From: Paracrocinitomix mangrovi
GTDB taxonomy: Bacteria > Bacteroidota > Bacteroidia > Flavobacteriales_D > Crocinitomicaceae
Reading direction: 5' to 3'
NCBI RefSeq assembly: GCF_019740355.2
Contig: NZ_CP091819.1
Location: 496,001 to 560,000, forward strand
Length of the DNA: 64,000 nt
The translations under genes and the position numbers were made by a program. This document shows, in pieces, positions 15,712 to 23,398 of the stretch; position 1 is the first letter of the stretch, and each line of letters begins with the position of its first letter. Below the pieces are notes generated by a model. It searched no databases. It saw only the letters and a program-made list of their open reading frames with translations, and was not told where the DNA came from.

Positions 15712-17268
15712 TTATGCGTTTGCTGTAGTTGTTTTAAACTGATACTCTTCTTTTCTATTCATCCTAAAGAATACTATTAATAACATCAATCCGAATACTG
15801 AAGCCAAGACTCCGATTTTTATCCCTTGATTTGGATCATTTCCATCTACCGGGAATACAGGGAATGAGTAATGCTTTTCCGGTTCGCTTACTTTGTATAA
15901 TAAAGAAGGATCATCTAGTTTCTTATAATACTCAGTTACATACTCTTTGTATTGTGTAGTATTCCATGAAGTCAAGGCATGAAGATTCTCTAATTCATTG
16001 GCTCTTCTCTTTACAACCCTTGCACAATATTCCTGACCGGCATCACACTTTAAATCAGATTGTACAGTATTGTGTAAGATGTATCTCCCTTGAAAATGCT
16101 CTTTATTTGGAGTTACCTGGAACAATAAATCTTGAGGATGTGTTTCTCTAGAATACCTTACATGCAGTCTGGTGAAAAACACATTATTAGCAGCTTGGTT
16201 GTTACTGTTAACAGCCCAATCTACACCAGCTTGTTTAAAGTCTGAAAAAATTGGTGGAGGTCCAACGCAAGGATCACATTTAACTCCCGAAAACTGAGGA
16301 CTTACATTCCATGCATATTCTAGAAAGATTGCTTCCTTATCTTCTTTAGCGTGTGCCTTCTCAAATAAATCCACATAAAATTTCCCGAATTTTTCTCTTA
16401 CAAAAGTTGGAACTTCTTGGTTTGTAGGGATTTTAGTAGTTCTGTAATTAGTGCACTCTACTCTACCTTGCTTAGTAAATGCATAAACAATCATGTCTTG
16501 CTCACCATTTGAATTGGCCATACCAAGTCTGATAGGCAACATAAATTTATCCGACTCATAAGTGATCTGTAATGGTCTAAGATTCTTAACATTATCAGTA
16601 CCTACGCCGTCAATGTACTTTTTCACATTCCCCATTCCAGACATTTCATCCAGTTTTTCTGCATTTACCTTTACAACAAAGAATTTCATGTTGTTTTTAA
16701 TATAAGGTTCCAACACTTCATCAGCTGTTTGAGGGATTTTGTATCCATTATCAATCAACCACTCTTTTAAACCGGTAGATTCTTTGGCAGACAAGATTAA
16801 AACATCATACTCCTCTACCTGGTATTGCGCTTCAATTTTCACTTTGTAGTCTTTGGAAACACTACTTGTTGCACCTGATAAATTATCAACTGACATGGTT
16901 GGAGCCATATCCATCAGACTGTAAATTCTATCTTCAGCAGTATAGCAAGGATCTGTGTCATAATATTCCACCAATCGTGGTCCTGAATAAGCATCTAACT
17001 TTCCAAACAAAGCAGATGGTACTACTCTGATATCTTCTCTTTTTAAAACAGAAGGTACCGGAACTACCATGGCAAAGTCTTTTACATCACCTTGAAAGTC
17101 GTTAGACATTGTAACAGTTGTTTTGTTACCATCTCTCACTAAAATTACCTGTGAGGTTTTATTAAACAATTTCGCATCAGCTTTTGCTACATAGAATCCG
17201 CAAAAACCAAAACCACTTGCAGCAGTAGCTGTCAACAGTAGCGACAATAGAATTTTTCTGATTTTCAT
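15712..17268 (-). CDS. DUF2330 protein with C-terminal membrane anchor
   Basis: 518 residues. It has a signal peptide (about 1-20), a cysteine soon after (FGFCGFYVAKADAK), and the typical DUF2330 run: 'KTSQVILVRDGNKTTVTMSNDFQGD', 'FAMVVPVPSVL', then a long extracellular domain with conserved Cys pairs (CDPCVGPPP, LKCDAGQEYC). A single transmembrane helix lies at about 483-502, followed by a short basic cytoplasmic tail. The large domain should face the periplasm. The family has no established function. It is co-transcribed with the RnfD-like membrane protein upstream (25-nt gap). In my recollection the two families recur together in Bacteroidota, so they may form a complex. Confidence 0.85.
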   Translation of the reverse strand: MKIRKILLSLLLTATAASGFGFCGFYVAKADAKLFNKTSQVILVRDGNKTTVTMSNDFQGDVKDFAMVVPVPSVLKREDIRVVPSALFGKLDAYSGPRLVEYYDTDPCYTAEDRIYSLMDMAPTMSVDNLSGATSSVSKDYKVKIEAQYQVEEYDVLILSAKESTGLKEWLIDNGYKIPQTADEVLEPYIKNNMKFFVVKVNAEKLDEMSGMGNVKKYIDGVGTDNVKNLRPLQITYESDKFMLPIRLGMANSNGEQDMIVYAFTKQGRVECTNYRTTKIPTNQEVPTFVREKFGKFYVDLFEKAHAKEDKEAIFLEYAWNVSPQFSGVKCDPCVGPPPIFSDFKQAGVDWAVNSNNQAANNVFFTRLHVRYSRETHPQDLLFQVTPNKEHFQGRYILHNTVQSDLKCDAGQEYCARVVKRRANELENLHALTSWNTTQYKEYVTEYYKKLDDPSLLYKVSEPEKHYSFPVFPVDGNDPNQGIKIGVLASVFGLMLLIVFFRMNRKEEYQFKTTTANA

Positions 17269-17293
17269 ATTTTAATTTTTAATAGTCGATAGT

Positions 17294-18142
17294 TTATTTA
17301 GCCAGCCATTCAAATTTGCCGGCAGGTAAAATTTTATCAAAGAATACCGTTATGGGAGTCATGAAAAACAGTACCCAAATTGGAGCGGTATAGATTTGTA
17401 CATAGTTTCCAAGAATAAAAGTGGCTGTAGCCAAGATTATAGACCAAAACACTCTTGCTTTTCTTGAGTTTGGAATGGTCATAGGATCTGTGATCATGAA
17501 AAAGGTGAATAGCAATAAAGTACCACTTGAAAACTTATGATACAATACATCCATCTCCCAGCCTTGATATAAAACAGTTCTGCTGTATTCTAACAAAAAC
17601 AAGGTTCCTATAAATACTAATGAAGTTTCAAGACGTCCTATTTTCATCAACACAATACCTCCTAAAACAGTAAGACAAAACAAGAAAATAGCACTGCTTC
17701 CCCATTGTCCCGGAGAAATCCATGCATCCCCTAAAACAGCAATACTGAAAATAATTCCAAAATTGGCCGGATTAAATAGATGCTTATCCTTTATTCTTAA
17801 AATGAATTTGCTTGAAATAGCGACAACAGCAGCTACTACTAATGTTAGTAAGGAGGATGACTTTAAAATAAGACACAAGCCCAGTGCAGTTATTAAAGCG
17901 CTTTTCAATCCACTCATGTTTTTCTTATGCAGTTTCAACCACAAAAATTGAGTAACTAAGCTACTTCCTATTACGGCAGTTAACTGTAAAGCGGATATCT
18001 CCCAGTTTAAAGCAAGAATTCCATAGGTTAAAAATGTGGATAGATAAATGATTTGAAAATGACGGGCATCCTTCAAGAGATTGGAAAGCCAACTGTTTTC
18101 TTTTATCAATGAGAATTGAATTGCACTGCTGTTATTCATCAT
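17294..18142 (-). CDS. Orphan RnfD/NqrB-like membrane protein
   Basis: 282 residues with about nine transmembrane helices. Family hallmarks are HLFNPANFG (the 'HPFNPAN' motif), a 'PGQWGSS' loop, a 'KFSSGTLLLFTFFMITDP' segment and 'SRKARV'. In true RnfD/NqrB an SGAT motif carries covalent FMN; between HLFNPANFG and PGQWGSS I see no S-G-A-T sequence, so flavinylation is doubtful. There are no other rnf or nqr genes nearby, and the only operon partner is the DUF2330 protein. It is probably not a redox-pump subunit; a substrate or ion pathway shared with the DUF2330 protein is possible. A start one codon later (second Met) is equally good. Confidence 0.8.
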   Translation of the reverse strand: MMNNSSAIQFSLIKENSWLSNLLKDARHFQIIYLSTFLTYGILALNWEISALQLTAVIGSSLVTQFLWLKLHKKNMSGLKSALITALGLCLILKSSSLLTLVVAAVVAISSKFILRIKDKHLFNPANFGIIFSIAVLGDAWISPGQWGSSAIFLFCLTVLGGIVLMKIGRLETSLVFIGTLFLLEYSRTVLYQGWEMDVLYHKFSSGTLLLFTFFMITDPMTIPNSRKARVFWSIILATATFILGNYVQIYTAPIWVLFFMTPITVFFDKILPAGKFEWLAK

Positions 18143-18204
18143 AATTCAAAGCTTAATTTTGGGTCTGTACAGCAAACTTTTAAAAAGGTTCAAAATGATT
18201 TTAT

Positions 18205-18212
18205 TATTTTTA
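18205..18212 (+). promoter_or_regulatory. -7-like element TATTTTTA, 4 nt before an ATG
   Basis: TATTTTTA matches TAnnTTTG except for the last base. AATC then separates it from the ATG at 18217, suggesting a leaderless or nearly leaderless message for the SecD-like lipoprotein. Confidence 0.35.
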
Positions 18213-18216
18213 AATC

Positions 18217-19461
18217 ATGAGACCTTTAACCCTATTCATACTACTGTTTACAACAGTGTTTATTTCCTGTAATTCTGTAGAAAAAAGAGATTTCAATTAT
18301 GAATCTGAAGGCGGCACACAGTATATCTGCAAGCTAGATGAAATTAATTTTTTGAGTGAATTACTTAATAATTACAGCGATCCGGATTACAGAAACTTCA
18401 TTAAGCAAGCAAAAGAAATAGATAATAGTAAAGGATTTTTTGATGTCTTTTTTGAACAAGCAAATGAATCAGATTACAAGGCTGCAGAAAACTTTTCTAG
18501 AACCAGGCCAGATATATTCTCCAAAGAAATGTCCAATAGTGATGTTAAGGGAGTTATTATTGATCAATTTCGATTAAGGTTGCAGGAAAGTATTGAATTT
18601 TTGATTCTCTATTTTGAAAAAGAGTTTGAGGCAATTAACATCTACCTTAATGATGATCTAATGATCTGTATTGAGATTCCGAAAAATGCCAAATCAAGGG
18701 AGGTGATTATTGAAAGCCTTTTGAACAATCAACAAAAACTTGAATTTTTGTACGTGGTCTATTCGGTAGAGGAAATTGAAAAGGTTTATAATTACGAAAG
18801 AAGTTTAGCTAATAGTGGGAATTTAGATGCCGTAGAAGTAGAAAGCGAGAATGACTTATTAAAACCCTTTGATTATAATCCAATAATTGAAATTGAAGGT
18901 GATGGAAAGTTTCAACCCTCTTTGAATAATTCAGGAACTTATTTTGCTAATACAGAGTATTTGGGATTCTGTAAAATAAAGGATACGGCTGCCTTATCTT
19001 TAATTTTGAAAGACTTAAATGATAATGAAGAAAGACGATATGTTTGGTCAAGTTCACCCGTATATGATAGCAATGGTGAGAATTCTGAAAAAATGACACT
19101 TTATTATCTTGAAAAGCCTTTACATGCAGAAGTAAATAACCAATTAATAGAGACTAAGCATATTGAAAATGTAGAGGTTAAAGAAGATTATTATAACATC
19201 AATGAATACACCATTGAAATTCAGTTTACAGAAGAAGGATCTGAAGTATGGAGCAATTTAACTGGCGCTTTAATCGGTCAACCTTTGGCGATAGTTTTCA
19301 ATAACAAAGTTTTAAGCGCACCCATTGTTCAGGATAGAATGTGGGATAGATGCAGTATCTATGGAGGGTTTGATAAAGTAACTGCTGATGAACTTGCCGG
19401 TTTGTTGAAAGGGTCTATTTCTACAAATGGATTAAGTATTGTTAAAAAGAACCGGGATTAA
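18217..19461 (+). CDS. Lipoprotein made of a detached SecD periplasmic domain
   Basis: 414 residues. The lipoprotein signal ends in Phe-Ile-Ser-Cys (residue 19). From there the sequence follows, in order, the large periplasmic region of Bacteroidota SecD(F): a 'SEGGTQY' start that recalls 'LKGGMNV', a 'NNYSDPDYRNFIKQA' helix, 'FFDVFFEQ', a linker, then the P1 head: 'LGFCKIKDTAALSLIL', 'YVWSSSP', 'MTLYYLEKPL', 'IQFTEEGSEVWSNLTG', 'GQPLAIVFNNKVLSAPIVQD' (split here by motif), 'IYGGF' and 'ADELAGLLKG'. The six-helix membrane modules of SecD and SecF are absent. It therefore cannot work as a translocase motor, and may act as a chaperone-like domain or have a new role. The assignment rests on recalled SecD motifs. 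Confidence 0.7.
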   Translation: MRPLTLFILLFTTVFISCNSVEKRDFNYESEGGTQYICKLDEINFLSELLNNYSDPDYRNFIKQAKEIDNSKGFFDVFFEQANESDYKAAENFSRTRPDIFSKEMSNSDVKGVIIDQFRLRLQESIEFLILYFEKEFEAINIYLNDDLMICIEIPKNAKSREVIIESLLNNQQKLEFLYVVYSVEEIEKVYNYERSLANSGNLDAVEVESENDLLKPFDYNPIIEIEGDGKFQPSLNNSGTYFANTEYLGFCKIKDTAALSLILKDLNDNEERRYVWSSSPVYDSNGENSEKMTLYYLEKPLHAEVNNQLIETKHIENVEVKEDYYNINEYTIEIQFTEEGSEVWSNLTGALIGQPLAIVFNNKVLSAPIVQDRMWDRCSIYGGFDKVTADELAGLLKGSISTNGLSIVKKNRD

Positions 19462-19506
19462 GTTACTCCTCCTGCAATTCAGTGAATCTATCGATTCGTT
19501 GATAAG

Positions 19507-19525
19507 TCTTGATAAAAAATCAAGA
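19507..19525 (+). terminator. Weak hairpin after the SecD-like gene
   Basis: TCTTGAT-AAAAA-ATCAAGA, a perfect 7-bp stem 46 nt past the stop. The following bases are not a T run, so termination is only possible. It could also be an mRNA-stabilising 3' structure. Confidence 0.3.
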
Positions 19526-19573
19526 GTGGTCAAGCATATTTTTCCTTATTTTAAGGAGAGAAAACCTTAACCA

Positions 19574-20857
19574 ATGTTGATTCGATCACTTTTTATATTC
19601 ATTTACACCTTCTCATCATTCTTTTTATGGTCTCAGACAACTCATCAACTATTTAAAGAAGGTATTGAGTATAGAGATCAGGGTAAGAAGAATAAAGCAA
19701 TAAATGCTTTTGAGGAAGCCTTAGAATTAGCTGAATCTTCAAGAAATAAAAAGATGCAAATGAGCATCCATCTTGAGTTAGCCGATTTAAAAGATAATAT
19801 GATTACCTATAAAGAGGCTTTGGAACATTATAAAGCATTCTCAGATCTGTATCATCAACAATTAGTAAGTGAAAAAGAACAATTAGCAGACTCTGTTACA
19901 ACTCTTGAAACTGAAGTTGCTGAGGGCGTTGAAACCATGCAAAAAATGGATCAGGAAATTGATTCACTTACTACGGAACAACTGCAGTCAGAATTAGCAA
20001 TAAAGGATTTGGAGTTAGATAATCAAAAAAAGCAATTGGAAATACAGGAATCAGAGAATCGTAGAAACGTCCTATTACTTGTGATAGGTATGGTGGTGAT
20101 CATTCTTTTGTTTTTTGGATTGGGATACCTACGCAAGAGAAATACTAATAAAACACTAAGAAACAAGAATTATCAAATTGCCAAGGAGAAAGAAAAGTCT
20201 GAAGAGTTATTGTTGAATATTCTACCTAAATCGGTTGCTGATGAATTGAAAGAGTTTGGAAGAACTACTTCTAGAAAATATGAAAATGCAAGTATCATGT
20301 TTACAGATTTTAAAGGATTTACTAAGTTTTCTGAACAATATAGTCCTGAAGATTTAGTGCATGAATTAGATTCTTATTTTACAGCATTTGATGAAATACT
20401 ACATAAACATGGTATTGAAAAGATAAAAACAATTGGAGATGCTTATATGTGTGTTTCAGGAGTTCCTGAAAATGATGAAGAACATGCGCATCATATGATT
20501 CGAGCAGCTTTTGAATTAAGAGATTTTGTGAATCAGAAAGCAATTGAACTTAAAGCTGAAGGAAAACCACATCTTGAGATGAGAATAGGGATACATACCG
20601 GGCCTTTGGTGGCAGGAGTTGTAGGTTCTAAAAAGTTTGCATTTGATGTTTGGGGAGATGCCGTAAATGTTGCTGCAAGGATGGAACAAAGTGGAGCTCC
20701 GGGAACTATTAATATCTCTGAAGACGTATATCAATTAGTTAAAGAAGACTTTGTGTTTGAGTTTAGAGGTGAAATTGAAGCTAAGAATAAGGGTAAATTA
20801 AAAATGTACTTTGTGGAGGGTCCTGCAGGAGCTTCTACCGCAAACAAAAGCGCATAA
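19574..20857 (+). CDS. Membrane adenylate cyclase, class III, with TPR and coiled coil
   Basis: 427 residues. Order: signal/first helix (3-20), TPR-like helices (about 22-100), a long coiled coil (about 100-165), a transmembrane helix (about 165-186), then a cytoplasmic class III catalytic domain (about 220-415). The two metal-binding Asp residues are in FTDFKG (near 244) and GDAYM (near 288). The Lys of KIKTIGD and the Asp of FDVWGDAVN are the pair that selects ATP over GTP. VNVAARM supplies the Asn and Arg that stabilise the transition state. It should make cAMP in response to a periplasmic or membrane signal through the TPR domain. It is a homodimer by family rule. No cAMP receptor gene is visible nearby. 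Confidence 0.92.
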   Translation: MLIRSLFIFIYTFSSFFLWSQTTHQLFKEGIEYRDQGKKNKAINAFEEALELAESSRNKKMQMSIHLELADLKDNMITYKEALEHYKAFSDLYHQQLVSEKEQLADSVTTLETEVAEGVETMQKMDQEIDSLTTEQLQSELAIKDLELDNQKKQLEIQESENRRNVLLLVIGMVVIILLFFGLGYLRKRNTNKTLRNKNYQIAKEKEKSEELLLNILPKSVADELKEFGRTTSRKYENASIMFTDFKGFTKFSEQYSPEDLVHELDSYFTAFDEILHKHGIEKIKTIGDAYMCVSGVPENDEEHAHHMIRAAFELRDFVNQKAIELKAEGKPHLEMRIGIHTGPLVAGVVGSKKFAFDVWGDAVNVAARMEQSGAPGTINISEDVYQLVKEDFVFEFRGEIEAKNKGKLKMYFVEGPAGASTANKSA

Positions 20858-20861
20858 AAAA

Positions 20862-20881
20862 AGCAGGACTTCTGCCCTGCT
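20862..20881. terminator. Bidirectional intrinsic terminator
   Basis: AGCAGG-(8 nt)-CCTGCT, a 6-bp GC-rich stem between two convergent genes. It is followed by CTTCTTTAT on the plus strand and by TTTTTTTATG on the minus strand, so it can end both transcripts. Confidence 0.65.
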
Positions 20882-20902
20882 CTTCTTTATAATAATTTCA
20901 AT

Positions 20903-21331
20903 TTATTGAACCTGGATAATATCACATCCACCGCCAACTGCTTCCCATGTTCCAGAAAAAACAGGATTGTCATTTTGATCTTTAAATTGCCATGTGTACG
21001 ACTTTTCAGTCAACTTATTCAAGTTTTTAGTAACAGTGATTTTAGCAACATCACCACAGTCAGGAGCAATTACTTCATACGTTTCAACCGGATGAGTTAC
21101 TGCTAAAACCTCACCTACATATACTTTAAAATCAGTAACACCAGCTTGCTCTTTTTGAATGGAAGTTTGCTGATTATACCAAAATGTAACAGTACTTTCG
21201 TAAGTACATTCTCCGTTGTCTTTAGTTGCCTCTTCACTATAGTTGCTAGCGTTCACATCTGTACAACCTTTTTTGTTGCATGATGCTAAAACAAGTCCGG
21301 CAGCAACAATCATTAATAGATTCTTTTTCAT
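20903..21331 (-). CDS. Small lipoprotein with a GCTD-NY motif
   Basis: I start at the ATG at 21331, because the longer reading from 21367 adds 12 residues before a clean lipoprotein signal (MKKNLLMIVAAGLVLASC). The mature protein begins with a short Cys motif GCTDVNASNYSEEATKDNGEC, trimmed here to its pattern GCTD..A.NY...A..D.G.C, which is common in Bacteroidota surface proteins and probably forms a small disulfide-bonded unit. A beta-rich domain of about 95 residues follows, ending with 'SYTWQFKDQNDNPVFSG' and Cys-Asp-Ile-Ile. Function unknown. Confidence 0.75.
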   Translation of the reverse strand: MKKNLLMIVAAGLVLASCNKKGCTDVNASNYSEEATKDNGECTYESTVTFWYNQQTSIQKEQAGVTDFKVYVGEVLAVTHPVETYEVIAPDCGDVAKITVTKNLNKLTEKSYTWQFKDQNDNPVFSGTWEAVGGGCDIIQVQ

Positions 21332-21431
21332 CTTTATTAAGTTTGGGTTCCTCATTGTAATCCTCATTATACAATATGGAATTATGTTTCTAATAAACTA
21401 GTACAAAGTATATTACGAGGGAATGACGAAT

Positions 21432-22361
21432 TTAGTTTGCATTTAGTACAAAATGCTTCACAAAAAACATGGTTTGTTGCATGCATGAGTAACAATCAAG
21501 AAATCCAAAATGATCCTGACCATCCAGCTTAATAAGTTCGTTTTTAATCCCTAATTCTGTTGCTCTTGGGTGAATTAAACCCGATCCTTGAGTAGTTATT
21601 TTAGTGGTACCAACTAAACCTTCATTAAAGGGCACTATATCGTCCTTGTCGCCATGAATACTTACCAATGGTGGTTCGTTTTTATCTAGTAATTCAATGT
21701 TGAATAAAGATCCTGCAATATTGATTACGCCTTTTATTTTATCAGAATAACCTTTGTTTCCGCTTTTACCTTCCATTCCGCCTTGTTTGTAAACATACTC
21801 CATCAGTTTATTGCCTCCCATTTTTAGTATGTCATTAGCATTATTGGCATAGGCATAGTGTAAGCTGGTGATAGCTCCTGCCGAATATCCTCCAATTACA
21901 ATATTGTTGGTATCAATTTTATATTGATTTTGTGAAGCTGCATCTTTATAGAAATAACGGACACAAGCTTTCATATCATGCACAGCATCAATAACCGCCT
22001 TTTTGGCTACAAAAAATGAATCATCCTCAACATCTATTAATCTGTAATTCATAGATACTGCTACATATCCAGCTTTGGCTATTTCTTGACATTCATTACT
22101 GAATCCTGACTTGTCTCCCACAAAGAAGTAGCCTCCGTGAGCTAGAATAATTATAGGTCTATTACTGGCAGTATCGCCTTTTGGTAGATAAATGTCCATG
22201 GTTAACTCTTGGTTAAAGCCGGATTGCGTTTTGTTTTTGCCGTATTTGACATTCTCAATAACTTCAACTTCATCAAACACAGGACTTACATATCTTTCTT
22301 TTTGGGCAATTGAAAACTGAGACAAAAAGAGCAATACAACTAACATTAAAGTACTTTTCAT
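21432..22361 (-). CDS. Secreted alpha/beta hydrolase (carboxylesterase, BD-FAE type)
   Basis: 309 residues with a signal peptide (cleavage after QFSIAQ, near 20). The HGGYF oxyanion motif lies near residue 75. The nucleophile elbow GGYSAGA is near 155, an acidic residue follows in 'SIHGDKDDIVP' near 235, and the catalytic His is probably in 'GQDHFGF' near 290. This is the hormone-sensitive-lipase / BD-FAE layout, acting on small esters, perhaps acetylated or feruloylated sugars. A Cys pair near the C-terminus (DCYSCMQQ) may be a disulfide. It has no T9SS domain, so a periplasmic location is expected. Confidence 0.85.
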   Translation of the reverse strand: MKSTLMLVVLLFLSQFSIAQKERYVSPVFDEVEVIENVKYGKNKTQSGFNQELTMDIYLPKGDTASNRPIIILAHGGYFFVGDKSGFSNECQEIAKAGYVAVSMNYRLIDVEDDSFFVAKKAVIDAVHDMKACVRYFYKDAASQNQYKIDTNNIVIGGYSAGAITSLHYAYANNANDILKMGGNKLMEYVYKQGGMEGKSGNKGYSDKIKGVINIAGSLFNIELLDKNEPPLVSIHGDKDDIVPFNEGLVGTTKITTQGSGLIHPRATELGIKNELIKLDGQDHFGFLDCYSCMQQTMFFVKHFVLNAN

Positions 22362-22490
22362 AAGCTAATTCTTGGGTAAATAAAAAATGCCGTTTATCAA
22401 AAGTAAAATTGTTGTAAGGAATTTTGTACTTATACTTACTAACTTAAGTTAAAAAACAACAATTAACAATAACATCTAAACCTTAATTAA

Positions 22491-23345
22491 ATGAAGAAAA
22501 TATTTGTATCTCTTTTATTAACAGGAGTTTTAAGTTTCTCAGTTAAAGCTCAAGTTAAAACCCCACAACCAAGTCCTACATGTGAAATTGAACAAACAGT
22601 TGGCTTAACAAATTTTGAAATAGAGTATTCAAGACCAGGTGCTAAAGGAAGAACTGTTTTTGGTGATTTAGTTCCTTATGGAAAAATCTGGAGAACCGGT
22701 GCAAACAAAGCAACTCAGTTTGAAGTTAATACTGATGTAAAAGTGAATGGTAAAGAATTGAAGGCAGGTAAATATGCCATCTTTACTAAGCCAGGAAAAG
22801 ATAGCTGGGACGTTTACTGGTACAATGAAACAGAGATTTGGGGAACACCTGATAGTTGGGTTGATTCTTTAGTTGCATGTAGCGTAAATGTTAAGCCTCA
22901 GTCTTTAAACGATATGGTTGAATCTTTTACAATTGCTTGGGAAGATGTAAGTAATGGAGCGTATGGAACTTTAGCTATTTCATGGGAAAAGACTAAAATT
23001 TCATTAAAAATCGAAGTTCCTACTGAAGATTTAGCTATGAAGAGTATTGAGCAAACTATGGCTGGACCTTCTGCTAATGACTATTACCGTGCAGCGAGCT
23101 ACTATTTAGAAATTGGAAAAGAGCTTGATCAAGCAAGAACTTGGATTACAAAGGCTTGTGAGATGAAAGGAACTGAGCCTTTTTGGTATTGGAGAAAGAA
23201 GTCATTAATTGAAGCTAAATTAGGAATGTATGCAGATGCTATTAAATCTGCTCAAACTTCTTTAGAAAGCGCTAAAAAAGCAGGTAATGATGACTATGTT
23301 AAAATGAATACAGAGTCTATTGCTGAGTGGGAAAAGAAAAAATAA
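22491..23345 (+). CDS. DUF2911 family secreted protein
   Basis: 284 residues with a signal peptide (ends VKAQ, near 21). The DUF2911 core is clear: 'YSRPGAKGRTVFGDLVPYGKIWRTGANKAT' (quoted in part: KGRTVFG, GKIWRTGAN), 'KAGKYAIFTKPG' and 'WDVYWYN'. The last 90 residues are TPR-like helices (YYRAASYYLEIGKELDQA..., 'KLGMYADAIKSAQ'). The family is common in Bacteroidota and its function is not established; a periplasmic beta-sandwich binding domain is likely. A 12-bp palindrome, TAACTTAAGTTA (22440-22451), lies 40 nt before the start. A strong terminator follows. Confidence 0.88.
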   Translation: MKKIFVSLLLTGVLSFSVKAQVKTPQPSPTCEIEQTVGLTNFEIEYSRPGAKGRTVFGDLVPYGKIWRTGANKATQFEVNTDVKVNGKELKAGKYAIFTKPGKDSWDVYWYNETEIWGTPDSWVDSLVACSVNVKPQSLNDMVESFTIAWEDVSNGAYGTLAISWEKTKISLKIEVPTEDLAMKSIEQTMAGPSANDYYRAASYYLEIGKELDQARTWITKACEMKGTEPFWYWRKKSLIEAKLGMYADAIKSAQTSLESAKKAGNDDYVKMNTESIAEWEKKK

Positions 23346-23364
23346 TTCCTTTTTAAATATTTTT

Positions 23365-23398
23365 AAAGCCTGTTTCAATTTGAGACAGGCTTTTTTTA
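23365..23398 (+). terminator. Intrinsic terminator of the DUF2911 gene
   Basis: AAAGCCTGTTTC-AATTT-GAGACAGGCTTT, a 12-bp stem (one G-U pair) followed by a run of T. It overlaps the start of the convergent symporter gene's 3' end region. Confidence 0.85.

Noticed and set aside
19486-19500. Small inverted repeat GAATC-TATC-GATTC after the SecD-like gene
   Set aside because: Only five pairs with no following T run; likely chance in AT-rich DNA.
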